Shown here piece after piece: positions 50,400-62,283 of a stretch of 64,000 nucleotides of DNA. The notes below the pieces were generated by a model. That model was not told the origin of the DNA. It did not search any database and saw only the letters and a list, made by a program, of their open reading frames with translations. The position numbers and the translations under genes are program-made. Source of the stretch: Agelas oroides (taxonomy: Eukaryota > Porifera > Demospongiae > Agelasida > Agelasidae); the NCBI GenBank assembly GCA_949130485.1, contig OX422187.1:868001-932000 (forward strand). The letters run 5' to 3'. The first letter of the stretch is position 1. Each line of letters starts with the position of its first letter.

Positions 50400-53305
50400 C
50401 GTGGAAAGCTCTACTATGGTAGCTACCTCCACACGCTTTGAATAATAGCAGACCGCGCCTCGTGGAGAGGTGAGCAACTGGGCATAAAAATTTACCCACT
50501 ACTGGATCTCCAACATAGCAGTGCTGCCAGTGCTGTCCTCCAGTGCCTGTTTTGATAAATGCCGGATCACCCCTCCTTCTCATCTCTGCGATCAACATGT
50601 TTTCCAGTCATTCCCAGCATTGTAGTCCTGACAACTGTACTAGAATTCTCATGTTGATGATCTCTACTGTAGCTAAGTGTAAGTTGCAAATTCTCATAAT
50701 AATTATGCTGGTAGCTAAATTCTGCAGTGTTGCTGTACTCAAAGCACTGTAGGAGGGGTACAAGTACTCAATCACTGGCATCAAACTTTCACTAGTACTA
50801 TACTGTTGGTGGTCTTGAAAGGTATAATAGAGGGATCATACATGTGCGAAAGTATGATTGTTACGACGTCTTAATTGCCACCATTGAAGCAAGAAGTAGA
50901 GTTTGATGCTCATGCATTCCATCTTGCATTAGTTTGATGAGCAAGGCTGATGCACAGTAAGCTGTAGCTCTCTCCAGGTTTGGTGTGCAACAGCTATTCA
51001 ATGATTTTTCATTTCTTCCAAATTGTGTACGTACCCCTTAACTGCAGTAGGGCCAAGTTTCAGCACATCAACCTCGAAATATATTCTGCTACAGAAGCCA
51101 CAGGTTCTTCTTTGAGAGCTTCCCATTTGATAACCTAGTATTGAGATATATAGTGATTTACCCTTGTAGTAAGTCGAATATTCAGTGTGAGCAAATTAGT
51201 TAAACATTCTTGCTGTGTACCAATTTTTTTGCATCTACCGTATCCATACATTTTCCTACAGTAGGTAAAAGTCACTCACACAGAGCCACTGATCCAGGGG
51301 AATCAGAGCTCCTTGGAGTGATTGACTGGGGAGTTAGTGACAAGGGAGTCATTGACACGGGGAGTCATTCACTCCTTGAAACTGTGAGCAATCAAATTTT
51401 CTGGTGGTGATATTTAATACAAAAAAGGTTGCCTCGTTGCCAGGCCTCCCCTGTTTTATGTTCTTCGGTGTATTCGGTGTATTATTCCTCTGGGAACAAA
51501 GCTAAAAAAAGTTACGCATGGCGATAAAATTTCTAGGAAATATTAACGCCGCAATAATATTTTCAAGCGATGAACGTTACTGTAACAATGGATAACTGGA
51601 ACATAGTCTACTTATCACTATCAACAGGTGATCCCCAAACAACAATCTTGATCCATCTTGGTGTTTCATGACAGCAAACTGTCAACATTAATGCTCACCA
51701 GATTGCCTTCCTTCACAGAATTTTGTTGTGGTACATACCTATGTATAAGTGCATGAGGCTTTAACTTCGTTGATTCACAATCTCAATGGAAATTTCCTAA
51801 AGGTAGATGCATGCAGTATGGACACAATACTAATGAATGGATTGGAAAAGATGTGTCACGCTGCCATAGTAGCATGCAGATTGACTAAAATGTTGCTAAT
51901 TTTTAGCGTAGGCAATTATGTAAAACTGATAAGATAAAACTGAGCTGAGGATATAATAGATCCCACTTACCCCAACATGCAGCTCAACAGTCAGCTCATT
52001 AATGCTCACAAGTGATATTTCCCAACATTGAATACAGGCCATTGTACCCGATATTAATGAATGCAGCCCTTAGTAGCTTGCTTACCTTATTCTCTTCTGA
52101 ATTGGTGCTACACACCTGGACAGAGCTATAGCTTACTGTGTATTAGCCTATCTTGAAAATAGAACAAGGTAACATCAAACTGTACTTCTCACTTCAATGC
52201 TGGTGAGATGTCTAGTAAGAATTGAATGCGGAAAACATTTGTACTTGTATCTACTGCCAGTGATGGAGTACTGTGCCCCTTCTACAGTGCTCTGAGTATA
52301 CATAGCAACACTGCAGAATTTACTAGCATAATAATCATGAAACTTTGCAACTTATAGTAAGTCTTGCAGTAGTGTTCTCTAATGAATTTGCAGTTGCCAA
52401 GACTACATTGTGGTCATGAGTGGAAAACTGTTGATTGAGATGGGGAGGAGTGATTAATAAACAGGCACTGAAGGACAGTACTGCTGTGTTAGAGATCCAG
52501 CAGAGAGCATGCAACAGTTGTTCACCCTACCAGGGTGCTATATACTACTGGTCAAAGTGTGCAGAGGTACCGTTCCTTTCTGTCCGAGTCACAGTAGCTT
52601 GCGTTTTCCTTGTGTGTGTGTAGTGTCTTGCACGAACAAGAGAAGATATTTCCATATGACCAGAGAATCAGAGAAGTATAAGTCATTCACTTTTTACACC
52701 ACCAGCCCTATCAACTGGGGTATGGGAAGAACTGCCACATCTTCTGTAAGAAACTCGCTGCAATATTGAGTGAGAAGAGCTAGAGACAGCCATACAGCAA
52801 AATGATGGGGTGGATATGTTGCCACTTGAGCTTTGCCCTGCTAAGAACCTCTATTATGTCTATCAGGGGGCTAGATCTTTTGCAAACATCCCTGGAAATG
52901 CAGCTCCATTGATCTCCAGTCGGAACGTCCAGGCATGAACGGTTGCAACTTTTTATAGATATATATATATTTTACACTGAAAGTCTTTAAAGATTTTACA
53001 TCCTGTTATACTTATACTTGATTGTAAATTACTCCAGCTACTGAAACTGTTATTTTCAGTAACGATGCAGTTACGTTTCATTGGCTAGAGTAATCAAGAA
53101 ATTTACAATCATGAATCATCCTAACCACACCGTTACCATCATCAAAATAAATGTTTCATTGGCTAGAGTAATTTACAATCATGACCCATCCTAGCCACAC
53201 AGGACTTTTCTCATATACCTCTACTTATTTGCAAGTACGTAAGTCAGCCTCATTCCCAGGCCCGCCCAGCTTTCCTTCGTTCCAGTTACAAAAGATCTGC
53301 AGTGT
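50400..53305. other. Intergenic, no gene recognised
   Basis: AT-rich, with a GCGAT-type repeat at 51510-51585 related to 25590-25735 and a duplicated GTTTCATTGGCTAGAGTAAT word (53076, 53151). No exon-like signal found. Confidence 0.45.
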
Positions 53306-53395
53306 CCCAGGGGTTAAAGTCAAGCCTGATAACACGGAAGTATACGTATTTCCGTAAAAACCGCGTCCAAATTCGAAAATCGCGAATGTCTCGCC
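53306..53395 (+). repeat. Repeat copy shared with 50236-50335
   Basis: GGTTAAAGTCAAGCCTGATA...AAATCGCG, in opposite orientation to the other copy 3 kb upstream. Confidence 0.75.
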
Positions 53396-53491
53396 AAATT
53401 GTCTGGTCCTGGTTCCGTAATAGTGGCGTAAATTGGATCCCATACTGGTGGTATTGGTCTGGATATTGTATGGGATTCGTTACTTTCACAA

Positions 53492-53570
53492 TAGCCTCGT
53501 TCCCAGGCTGTTCCCGGCTCCAGTTTTCATCGCTTGCAGCAGGAGCCGGGAACGGCCTGGGAATGAGGCT
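53492..53570. mobile_element. 79-bp TAGCCTCG palindromic MITE, 9-bp target duplication
   Basis: TAGCCTCGTTCCCAGGC..GTTCCCGGCTCC and its inverted copy GGAGCCGGGAACG.CCTGGGAATGAGGCTA around a 20-bp loop. CTTTCACAA flanks both sides (53483-53491, 53571-53579). Same family as 62796 and 63361. Confidence 0.8.
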
Positions 53571-53597
53571 ACTTTCACAACACCAGGTGCCCCCCTA

Positions 53598-53648
53598 GCC
53601 TCGTTCCCAGGCCTTCAATCACCTAACACGATGGAAGGCCTGGTAAAA
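53598..53648. mobile_element. Decayed TAGCCTCG-family copy
   Basis: CTAGCCTCGTTCCCAGGCCTTC followed shortly by GGAAGGCCTGG. The distal end is lost. Confidence 0.55.
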
Positions 53649-54583
53649 CTCCTACGTAGAATGACGTCAGGTAGACGTTGCATATAAATAGGGTTCACAA
53701 TCCAAAAAAATTTTTCTCCATAAAATGTTCCAAAAGTAACTGCCAGAAGTACCCGTCAGGTATTGATTTCAAATCACACAATACCTTTTTCAAGTCTTCT
53801 TCACTTCTCAGTAAACGCGTGCGCAACATTTAGTGAAAATCCCCACCTACACAGAAAAATTAGGATCACGCGTTTCCTGTAACCCAAAGTACAGAATTGT
53901 ATTTTTTAGTGCTAGTTTCTGTGCGCTAAACGAGTATAGAAGAGGAATGAGAAAGGCGATAATCCATGGTTACTCGCTTTAAACTCAAATTCTACTCTCC
54001 ATGCATTGGGTGCACGGATGATACAATAGATAGATATAACTAAATTGTTTGAAATATGAACAAAGCCTACATAAATACAAATTGTTGATTTCAGCAAATA
54101 ATTTTGACAGCACGTTAAGATTAGGAGAGAGAGCCTGATGCACTGGAATTCCAAGCACCAGTATTCTTGCTGCATCCTGCAAGGTATAAATAAGACAGTA
54201 TAATTACACAGTGCCCTACTCTTTCATTTTCTACATGAAATTATACACAAATGCATGACCAGTCCAGCTATTGAGGCAGGTTTTCTACTGAACCCCCCTC
54301 CATCAAGTTTACTGGAAACTTCTACAAGTTAATTATGACAAGTTGGCTGGAATGTCCAGTGACTGGACATTCCAGCAGTGCATATGCTGCAGAAATCAAA
54401 GGTAAGAAAATTTAGGTGACTTTTGTAGTAGTAGAGGCATCAAACTACCCTTGTTGTAAAGGTCCCCATGGACTAAAGTTGCTGATACCCCGCGCAAGTT
54501 AATATATGCAGAACTCGAGTACCAGCACAGGACCCCGCCCTTTCCCCATTCAGTAATTACAGTAAGGGGTGGTCACTCCCATA
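53649..54583. other. No confident gene; one weak minus-strand exon
   Basis: A minus-strand frame at 54172-53985 begins after a good acceptor (TACCTTGCAG) and reads DAARILVLGIPVHQALSPNL and onwards, which looks protein-like but is not recognised. Elsewhere no signal. A TATAAATAG occurs at 53682 on the + strand. Confidence 0.35.
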
Positions 54584-54874
54584 GGCGCCGTAGTCACAGC
54601 TGCGACCGGGGTCAAGAAGCGGTCAAGGGGTCAAGGGCTGTTTCAGGTGTTGGTCAAGCGGTCAAAGACAATTTTCAAACTCGGTAATGCAGTCAAGATA
54701 CAATTCTGGATGGTTACATTTTTATGGCCATTAGCATCAGGAATGGTAAACAGTTAGTGTTCAGTGTGTGCGGTCAAACGGTCAAGGCCCCGTTTGCGAT
54801 GCGGTCAAGTGGTCAAGCAACAAAAAGGATGGTCAAAATATTTTGACCCCGGTCGCAGCTGTGACTACAGCGCC
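54584..54874. mobile_element. 291-bp MITE rich in GGTCAAG repeats
   Basis: Ends GGCGCCGTAGTCACAGCTGC then GACCGGGGTCAA, with the inverted copy at 54843-54874. Inside, CGGTCAAG/GGGTCAAG words recur in tandem near both ends. No clear target duplication. Confidence 0.7.
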
Positions 54875-54875
54875 T

Positions 54876-55075
54876 TAGTCTCGTGCCCCGCCCACGCACG
54901 CCTCCCGGCGAGAAACGGTCTGGTGAACGAAGTCGAATTTCTTGGGCTTATTACCCAAAACGGGTAATGACCAATGAGATTGCGAGATCGGTAATTATTA
55001 CGTTGCACTTCCCTTACAACAGTAAAATTTGTTCATCTCCATTCGAGTATCCGTACCTTTTTTGAGCGGGTTGGC
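54876..55075. mobile_element. Truncated copy of the 63361 MITE family
   Basis: TAGTCTCGTGCCC then CGGCGAGAAACGGTCTGGTG and the following 190 bp match 63361-63565 closely; the right end is missing. It abuts the preceding MITE. Confidence 0.75.
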
Positions 55076-55329
55076 CGCAAAAGTCGGTCGGGCGGGTAGT
55101 ATTCTATTTAGGCCCACCGGATGTATTAATAACTACAACACGTGGCAGCCAGTTTGGCTCTGAAAAACCAATTTTATCCTACTTGTGCTAAAATGTTTGA
55201 GGCGGCGCATATAACAATTATTACCCACTTTTAAAACTTCAGGTAGGTCGGGTTAGTTCAAACAAACAATTAATTCAGAGTGGCCTTAAAAGCGCAAATA
55301 GACAGGTACCGGTACACCCGAAGATAGGC

Positions 55330-56920
55330 CATTACTTGGCATGTGCTGGGAGGGATCATACTACGCCGACACCACACTACCTTTGGGTTTACGACATCGT
55401 CTCCCCTAATATTCTAAGCCATCGCCGACGCAACGGAATGGATAACACGGCAGAGAGATATTGAACACGTATACCACTACATTGACGATTTTGTCCCAGT
55501 GGGCCCTCCTGACTCCCCGCAATGCTTCCACAATTATATCGCACATTAGTAGCAACTTGCGAGCAACTCGGAATGGTTTTAGCCGAAGAAAAGAGTGAAG
55601 GCCCTGCACTATGTTTGGCATCGAGATTAATTCGAGGGCCATGGAAATGCACCTACCACCAGACAAACTTCAACGACTCCTACAACTGCTACGTGACAGG
55701 TGAGGTAAAAAGGTAGGCTCGCGAATAGAGCACGAATCCTTAGTCTGTTTCATGCAGCATGCCAGCAAAGTAGTCCGTCTGGGACGGATCTTCCTGCGGC
55801 GTCTCTATAACCTACTGGCAGTCACGCACCATTATAAGCCACACTACCTAATCCGCATAAATTGTGACGCCCAGGCAGATATCGAATGGTGGTGCTGTTT
55901 CTTGTCGGCTGGAATGGTGTCTCATTGCTAAGAAGCACAAAAACCAGTCATCCAAATCTGGAACGATGCATCTGGTGTATTGTGGGGCCCTTTAGAAGAC
56001 TCAACGGTTTCAGCTCCCTTGGGGGGACTTTCCACTAGCAGCAGCATCCATTGCAGTTACCTACATGTATACTGCTTGCTTGCGCTACATGGGGAGTCAA
56101 CTGGCAGGGTTGCACAGTCTGTTGCCACTCCGATAACCAAACCATGGCCTGGGTAGTAAATAATTTGAACCCAAAAGACCCTCTGCTGAGCCATATGCTT
56201 AGATGTCTTTTCTTCATTAGTGCAAAATTCAATTTTGACCTAATTGCATGCCATACCCCTGGAAAGGAAAACACAGCCACGGATGTGCTATCTAGAAATA
56301 ACCTACCATTATTTTTTGCCCAGGTTCCCAGAGCAGCAAAGAGCCCCAGCCACTTACCGCCAGTTCTGGTGGAAAGGTTCAAACAAATACCGGACTGGAA
56401 CTCCTGCAAGTGGACCAGCTGGTTCGGTTCTTTCTTCGCAATGCCTTAGCCTCTACCACATTATGTTCTTATTAATCAGCAGTCAAATCCTATTACAATT
56501 TCTGTTCCCTGTGACAGAACAACTTCTATGTCAATTTGTTGCCTCTGTGGCAGCTCAAGGGGTGGCACACAAGTCCTTAAAAGTTTATATATCAGCACTA
56601 CGCTTCTCCCAAATTTTCCCAGTTTGGTAAAGATCCCTTAATGAATGAAATGTGCACACTTCAAATTGATACGTCCTTAGAGGCATCAAAGGAGTTGAAT
56701 CCAAGTCAACAGGAAACAAGACAAGGACTCGCCTCCCTATCACCCCAGCGGTGCTGAGGGATTTGCACAGTCAATGGAATAAACAATCTCCACCCTACAA
56801 GGGACAAATTTGTTCGAGAAGTGAGGCAAGCTCTCAAAGTTGCAGGGTATGATCGACAGCCTCAGAAGCACTCTCATATAGTCTAAATTTCAAGATTTTC
56901 CTGGTGAAGCATTCTCTCAG
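55330..56920 (+). pseudogene. DIRS/YR-type retroelement relic (RT, RNase H, recombinase parts)
   Basis: Scattered + strand frames give, in order: an RT fragment with HYIDDFVPVGPP (YIDD-type catalytic box) and EGPA..H; a connection part with HASKVVRLGRIFLRRLYNLL; RNase H-like CCHSDNQTMAWVV ending HTPGKENTATDVLSRNNLPL; and a tyrosine-recombinase-like N-terminal part (FVASVAAQGVAHKSLKVYIS, then TRTRLPITPAVLRDLHSQWN). This order is typical of DIRS-like elements. Many stops and frame changes, at least three in the RT part, so it is long dead. Confidence 0.7.
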
Positions 56921-57128
56921 CTCCCCCTAAAACCCTGTGCACTATACACGCACAGACAACTTTTTCACTCTTTATTTCTTTCCTTCTCACTGACTTTGAC
57001 TTAGGCTAAGGTCCGACTGTCAAGGTCTGGAGCATGATAAACATCAGAGTGTCACGCGCCTCGCGCTTCGCGCTCGCCGTGCCCCTCCCCCCTTCTTCAA
57101 TCTCTGAATCCGCCCCTGGGTTGCTCAC
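56921..57128. other. No gene; GC-rich CGCGCTTCGCGCTCG word
   Basis: Short spacer between the DIRS relic and the last visible EFHC-like exon. It includes a GC-rich imperfect palindrome CGCCTCGCGCTTCGCGCTCG at 57058. Confidence 0.4.
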
Positions 57129-57429
57129 CTGAATTTCTCTGGGGAGGTTCAAAGACAGCGATGGCGTCATCTGAGAGATGGTAGATATGAACTGTCGATC
57201 CATGTCGATGGGACAGGTGGTGTGTAGACGAGCCACAAACCGAAGCACACTGCTGTCCAGACCATGACGACCCTTCTCGATGAAATCTCTGCACAAGATC
57301 AACAAATTGCAACACACATTACTCACTTTTGTGTTCCTGTAGCAGAGTATTTCCTGGTGCTCCAGCCTTCACAGTGTTTGTTGCTTGCAGTTCAAATTTC
57401 TACAGAAATTCATACTGTAAGCGACAAAC

Positions 57430-57482
57430 CCTGTGGAGACCTGGAGACAAGGCACAGTACTACTGATCAACATTCCAGGACT
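57430..57482. repeat. 53-bp duplication of an intron end
   Basis: CTGTGGAGACCTGGAGACAA and the following 33 bp are repeated at 57844-57896 with three differences. In the second place it is the polypyrimidine/acceptor side of a DM10 exon. Confidence 0.75.
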
Positions 57483-57917
57483 TACAATATTTGCACTTAG
57501 TGAGAAAGGAAGGAACCTCGTTACTGGCCTACTTTGTACCAATACATATACCACTGACAGAGTCCCCACTTGCTTATAACTCCTGCCTCATGAAGAGATT
57601 TTGAGAGGAAAGTGAAAAGGCCGGTGTCCCTACTTTGTATAAATTCTCCCCACGAAATGATGCCACACTTTTTGGTCCTACAGATGTCCACAGTGCATAC
57701 ACGTACACACATAGCAGCACACTGCCCCCACCGGTCAATGACACTACTGGTCAATGAGGTGGTCACTCACAGTGATCTGGAAGGTCCTCCCGTGCAGGAC
57801 AACTTTCTTCCCCACATTAAAGTCATCCATCATGTAGTAGTCCCTGTGGACACCTGGAGACAAGGCACAGTACTACTGATTAACATTCCAGGACTTCATC
57901 CATGCCTTAGTATTATG

Positions 57918-58350
57918 CCCTCACAAGGAACACAACACATTCACACCATCCCTACATCTTGTGCCATTTTGCCAACTATGCACAACAAAAAAAACTCTCT
58001 ACACACTCACTAAATGAACACAGTACTCAGCACTGCTCACTCCACAGCCTTCCACCTAAGACAATCCATATCCGCCACATTCAGTAGCTTAAACTCCCAA
58101 CATACCATACAGACCCAGCACTGCTCACAGTTTCTGCATACAAGACAGACTATACCGCCATGCTCAGTAGCAACTACATTGCATCCACCCACAACATAAC
58201 ACACTCTCCATGCACATCCACATGCACTACACACCCAGCAATACCCTCCCCACTGCCTTCCACAACCCTCCTATGCACACAACAAATGCAAAACATAGTT
58301 GGCAAAATGGCACAAGATGTAGGGATGGTGTGAATGTGTCGTGGTGTCGT
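57918..58350. mobile_element. Foldback element, about 430 bp
   Basis: Arms of about 65 bp (57918-57983 and 58286-58350) are inverted copies, e.g. ACACCATCCCTACATCTTGT against ACAAGATGTAGGGATGGTGT. The loop is CA-rich and non-coding. Lies in the EFHC-like gene. Confidence 0.7.
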
Positions 58351-58419
58351 TCCCATCTTGTTTGGCTGGTTTCTTACCTACAGGCCACAACTTGTGTGTA
58401 GGGAATTTGTGTACAGTAG

Positions 58420-58802
58420 CTATCAAGGTGCATTGGATTGCTGTTTGCATGTGTGTAAGCACACAGAATGCCTGATATGGCTCATGAAGGCCGTTGACTG
58501 ATCTAATGCAGACATTTTGAGCGTGTCATTTGTGCACTTTCAATGTGGACGCCATTTTTTTCGGGGTCATCCCTACATATGGCGTACGGTAATGGCGTAC
58601 TACCGTACGCCATGATAGGTCTTGGGGGATGCTCCCCTAAGCAATTTTCCGAACTATCATAGCCATGGATATGCTATGCTGATGTCACCAAGTTTTCAGT
58701 CAGTATGGGGTATAAAAGGCTGCAGAAGGCTAAAAGCCAGCTGCAGAAAATTTTTGGAAGTCTACAGTTATAGACACTTGATTGGCTCGGTTATGTCAAA
58801 AA

Positions 58803-58837
<35 letters not shown>

Positions 58838-59222
58838 AAAAGAAACTTTAACTCGATCTTTTGCTGCCATCATGTACTCCATTTAATGCTCATGAGCTTA
58901 AGCCATGTACTAGGAAGTTCGTGCAAGGATAAGCAATCTGCCTTTGAAAAGCGGCAAGGCTTCAAGCAATCACCCGGTAAGTTGGGGATGTGAGTTAGTG
59001 CAGCTTCCATAATAAATAATTATTTTACAGCTACATGGCTTGAGGCAGTGGCATAGCCAATCACCAATGATGCATACTACCCTACACTTTTCATCCTTCT
59101 CCCTCATCATCCCACACACACCATCCTCCACTTGTTGTTCCTCATATATTTTCCTTCATTCACTCACACACACACACGCATGCACACACACACACAAACA
59201 CACACACACACAACACACACAC
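58420..59222. other. Non-coding, poly-C and (CA)n
   Basis: Poly-C at 58805-58835 (31 C), (CA)n at 59163-59221, and a CGTACGGTAATGGCGTACTACCGTACG-type hairpin near 58580-58610. No exon recognised. Confidence 0.55.
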
Positions 59223-59296
59223 CTTGTCAGCGAATTTCTGTGGCACCAGCACTTGCGCAGCCTCCTGTTCTCTGATGTCAGTCTCGCAGCACTGCC

Positions 59297-60059
59297 CTGC
59301 AGCAAAGGGGAGAGAGAGCAAAGAGAGAGGGAGGATGAAAGAGGTGAAAAGTGGGAGGAGCTCTTGTAACCCTTGTTGCCAATCAACAAGCAAAGTGAGA
59401 ACCAAGCAGGTGTGATAGCTGGTGTTAATAATGTGATGACACTTAGAATGTATTGTAAATATGTGCAATTCTTTAGCGTTTCATGTGTTAGGACTATATT
59501 TGGCATGTTAGTAGGTGTCAAGTCTAGTTGGGCCTGTTGTACGTTGTTCCATATTTTTTGACGCTGTAATTTAACATGATAGTCGTGGGCCACGTGCGGA
59601 CCGTAAGTAAGATTTTCGTACAACTTGGCAGTCAGCTTAGGCAGCTAGCAACTAAGGGTAGCTCCAAGGTGAGCTTGAATGATGATACTTATGAAAGGTA
59701 GCCAGGAAGGACAGGCGGAGCTTGGGTCCCTGTTGTACAATGTAGTAGCGACATTGGAATAGGCAGCTGGAGCGTGAGTACCTACCGTATGTCTATGTGT
59801 TGCATACAAGTGCTATAAAAAGTTGTGTAGACAGACTGAACACAGAAGGCAGCATGCAGAGACCCTGCTTCACGGCTGATGCATGGCAATCCCCATCTGC
59901 TGTTTCTCTAAGATACCTCAAGTAAGGACTACGCATGACAAGCCAGGCTGTGTTCAGACATAGCCTAGACAAATATGTCTTTTTCCTATGAATATATCAG
60001 CAGACAAGGTGCTCCTCAATTTACATACAAACACAAAAGCTTCACATGTAAATGCATAC
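59297..60059. other. No exon; repeat copy at 59745-59970
   Basis: The right half is a dispersed repeat whose inverted copy closes the window (63790-64000). The left part shows nothing recognisable. Confidence 0.5.
59745..59970 (+). repeat. Dispersed repeat, inverted copy at 63790-64000
   Basis: GTAGCGACATTGGAATAGGC...GCTGGAGCGTGAGTA through CTGTTTCTCTAAGATACCTCAA to CATGACAAGCCAGGCTGTGTT. It aligns throughout with the reverse complement of 63790-64000. Confidence 0.75.
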
Positions 60060-62283
60060 TTCAAGCTGGTTAAAGGTCATCTTCCCATCAACTTCTTGTG
60101 GCAACTCAATATCTGTAGCACTACTTTCTTTCTTCAGCAACAAGACTCTCCCATACATTGGATTCTCTATAAAGGTTAGAAACTTCATAAATGTAAGTTA
60201 ACTACCAAAAATGTTTGCTGTAGCTAACAACCTACCTATTGTAATCAGGATCCCCTTTCCAATTTTGTTTTCTTTTTCCAAAATGCTAACTTCACTCCTG
60301 CACAAAAGTGACCAGACTATAATAAATATTCATCACCCTATCCAAATTTAGGAACCATACCCAGGATTGCAAGTACTGCCTATGGCTGACTCTTTCTCAA
60401 CTGGTTTGATGGCACTAAACAATCTCTTTCTGGTCCTAAAATCAAAAGATAAACACACGGTTACATAAATTTGAAAAGTTCCCTATTAACTAACTTATAC
60501 CTTTTATGTGGTGACCTTATTACTTGCAGTGTTCGTAAATGGGCTCTTCGATTCATGAGTGTATCCGATAACCTCTTCCGTACAAATTTTTTTGCTGTTC
60601 GTAGTTGTGGACAACTTGTGAAAACCTACACAGTTAAACAAAATATCATAGCAGTGTGGATGAGAATGCAGTTAGATTATGTACAAGCATTTTTATATTC
60701 CTGTATTCATGCATTAAGCACATACACTTATATTTCCATATGAAGTGAGTACCTAACAGTGAAATGCGCCTAACAGTGAGGTGTATTCAGTATGTGCTTT
60801 GTTTAGAGTTACACAGTGACCGCACACATTCGCGCTTAAAGGGAAATGCACTTAAAAATGATATACAGTCTGCATTAGCTAAAGGTATGAGGCTAACACG
60901 AAAGTCTGTTCTCTGAGGGCATAGCCTCTTAAAGGTTTGCAGTGATGCAACGCTGGGAGAAGGGCTGGGAAAAGGGAGGCAAAAGGCAGCGTTCACCATG
61001 ACAAATTACTTCCAAATTTAGATAACTGACTTGCTGTTAGATACCTGGTTAGGTCTTGTGCCTGGTGCCAGGTGGGGTTCTGTTACTATTTCAAAGGGAA
61101 TTATTCATAAGTATGTTCCCACAGGCCGCCCAAAATAAGGTCTGGACACTTCCACTAAGAAAACTGAGGCAGTTACCATACAATAATTGAAGGTGTTAAT
61201 TGCAAAACCTATCATGCATCAGCAAGGCCATGGAATTGACACACTCTATAGAGGACACCTTGTTAAATAATAGTTATATCCCTCCCTGGGGTGTGGTCTT
61301 GCACATTGGTGTCAGTAAGCCTGACACCAATGTGTAAAACGACCACCCCGAGGGAGCTATATAACTATTAACTCATAGCACGATTGACAGTTAGCCCACA
61401 CGGAAAACCGTGGGTGGCTCGTAAAGTAGAACTCATTGTTTACCACAAAGCTAAGAAGCTTAGCGGTAGGCCCCTTTATATTTAGTAGTAATGAGGCTAG
61501 ACCACACCTTTTGGCTGACATCATCACACTGGAAAGGCAGGAAGAGGCGGTGCTAGTCCGGGGCAATTGTGAGTTCAGCCAGATATGAAGCTTTTGCTCA
61601 AACACAGTGAGCAAACTGCATCCAGTTTTCACTTGAGGTAGGAGTTCTACCTTTATATAACTTGGAAACCGGCCTATAAGTCAGAGCTGTAAGTATCCAG
61701 AGTAGAATCATGCTGTTTCAAATTGCTAGTCAGTTTTGTTGTACAGTGAGCACAGAATGGCTTCAAACAAGTTGAAATAGCTTAGTTGGCATTGATATAA
61801 GTCACTTAGATAAACTAGTCCAGCCTAGGTACATCCTATGTACAAAAATCAAGTCACTGACACAGCTCAGGGCTGGGCAACTACAAAACCTGGACTTTGG
61901 ACTATGGGCTGGACTCTAATGTACTAGGCAAACGATCTTAGTCGGCTCAACTGCCACATGTAAGCTTTACCATCCTCAGACCTGGTCACCTACAGGACAT
62001 GTTACGAATTAGAATAGCTACATAAACTTGGAAGCGCTTACCACACTGTAGAAAGCTACAGAAAACAGTTTCAGCATCTTCCTTGTGAGTCCAGTGCGTC
62101 GGTACATGTACGTGTGCATAGAGATTTGCTTGTTGTCGAAGCTTCCTAGTCACGGTGCCACCACTCACCTGCAAATGAGCAACACCGTCGTGGAAGCAAT
62201 AGCAAGGTTCCTGAACTAAGCCAAGACACGAACGTGATGACGACTGTGAGCTGCTGGTCGCATGGGCCAGCGCACTGGACCAT
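60060..62283 (-). CDS. Unrecognised five-exon gene segment
   Basis: Minus-strand exons 62283-62042, 60614-60501, 60435-60361, 60297-60236 and 60166-60060; all four junction phases agree. It encodes, among others, QVSGGTVTRKLRQQANLYAH, VPTHWTHKEDAETVFCSFLQ, RKRLSDTLMNRRAHLRTLQV, SEVSILEKENKI and ENPMYGRVLLLKKE. Basic and unlike any family I can name. Both ends are open: the first acceptor TCCCTCAG and the final donor GAA|GTATGC imply further exons. The large first intron (1.4 kb) contains a palindromic repeat. Consistent phases over five exons argue for a real host gene. Confidence 0.45.
61267..61371. mobile_element. 105-bp palindromic MITE
   Basis: TAATAGTTATATCCCTCCCT...CACATTGGTGTCAG | CTGACACCAATGTG...AGGGAGCTATATAACTATTA, nearly fully self-complementary. 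The end word AGTTATATCC recurs at 19312 and 30657. Confidence 0.7.

Larger units (their letters stand above)
57129..59296 (-). pseudogene. EFHC-like DM10-domain gene, partial and disrupted
   Basis: Three minus-strand exons: 59296-59223 (...VLVPQKFADK), 57843-57771 (DYYMMDDFNVGKKVVLHGRT, FQIT) and 57288-57129 (DFIEKGRHGLDSSVLRFVAR, then DAIAVFEPPQRNS). The last two match the end of one DM10 domain (D...VG....GR.F...) and the first half of another (VLRF.A.L...D.R.F...Y.L.DD.I.VFEPP.RNSG). EFHC1/2 proteins are axonemal (ciliary microtubule) proteins with three DM10 domains. Near 57185-57192 the frame shifts, and the linking exons, including the DCD..F segment, were not found. The interval between exons has a partial duplication and a foldback insertion. 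Likely a broken copy or an assembly problem. Confidence 0.55.

Noticed and set aside
59156-59623. 155-codon minus-strand frame with a Cys/Val run
   Set aside because: The run is the (CA)n microsatellite read as protein. Only 59223-59296 shows splice-bounded coding.
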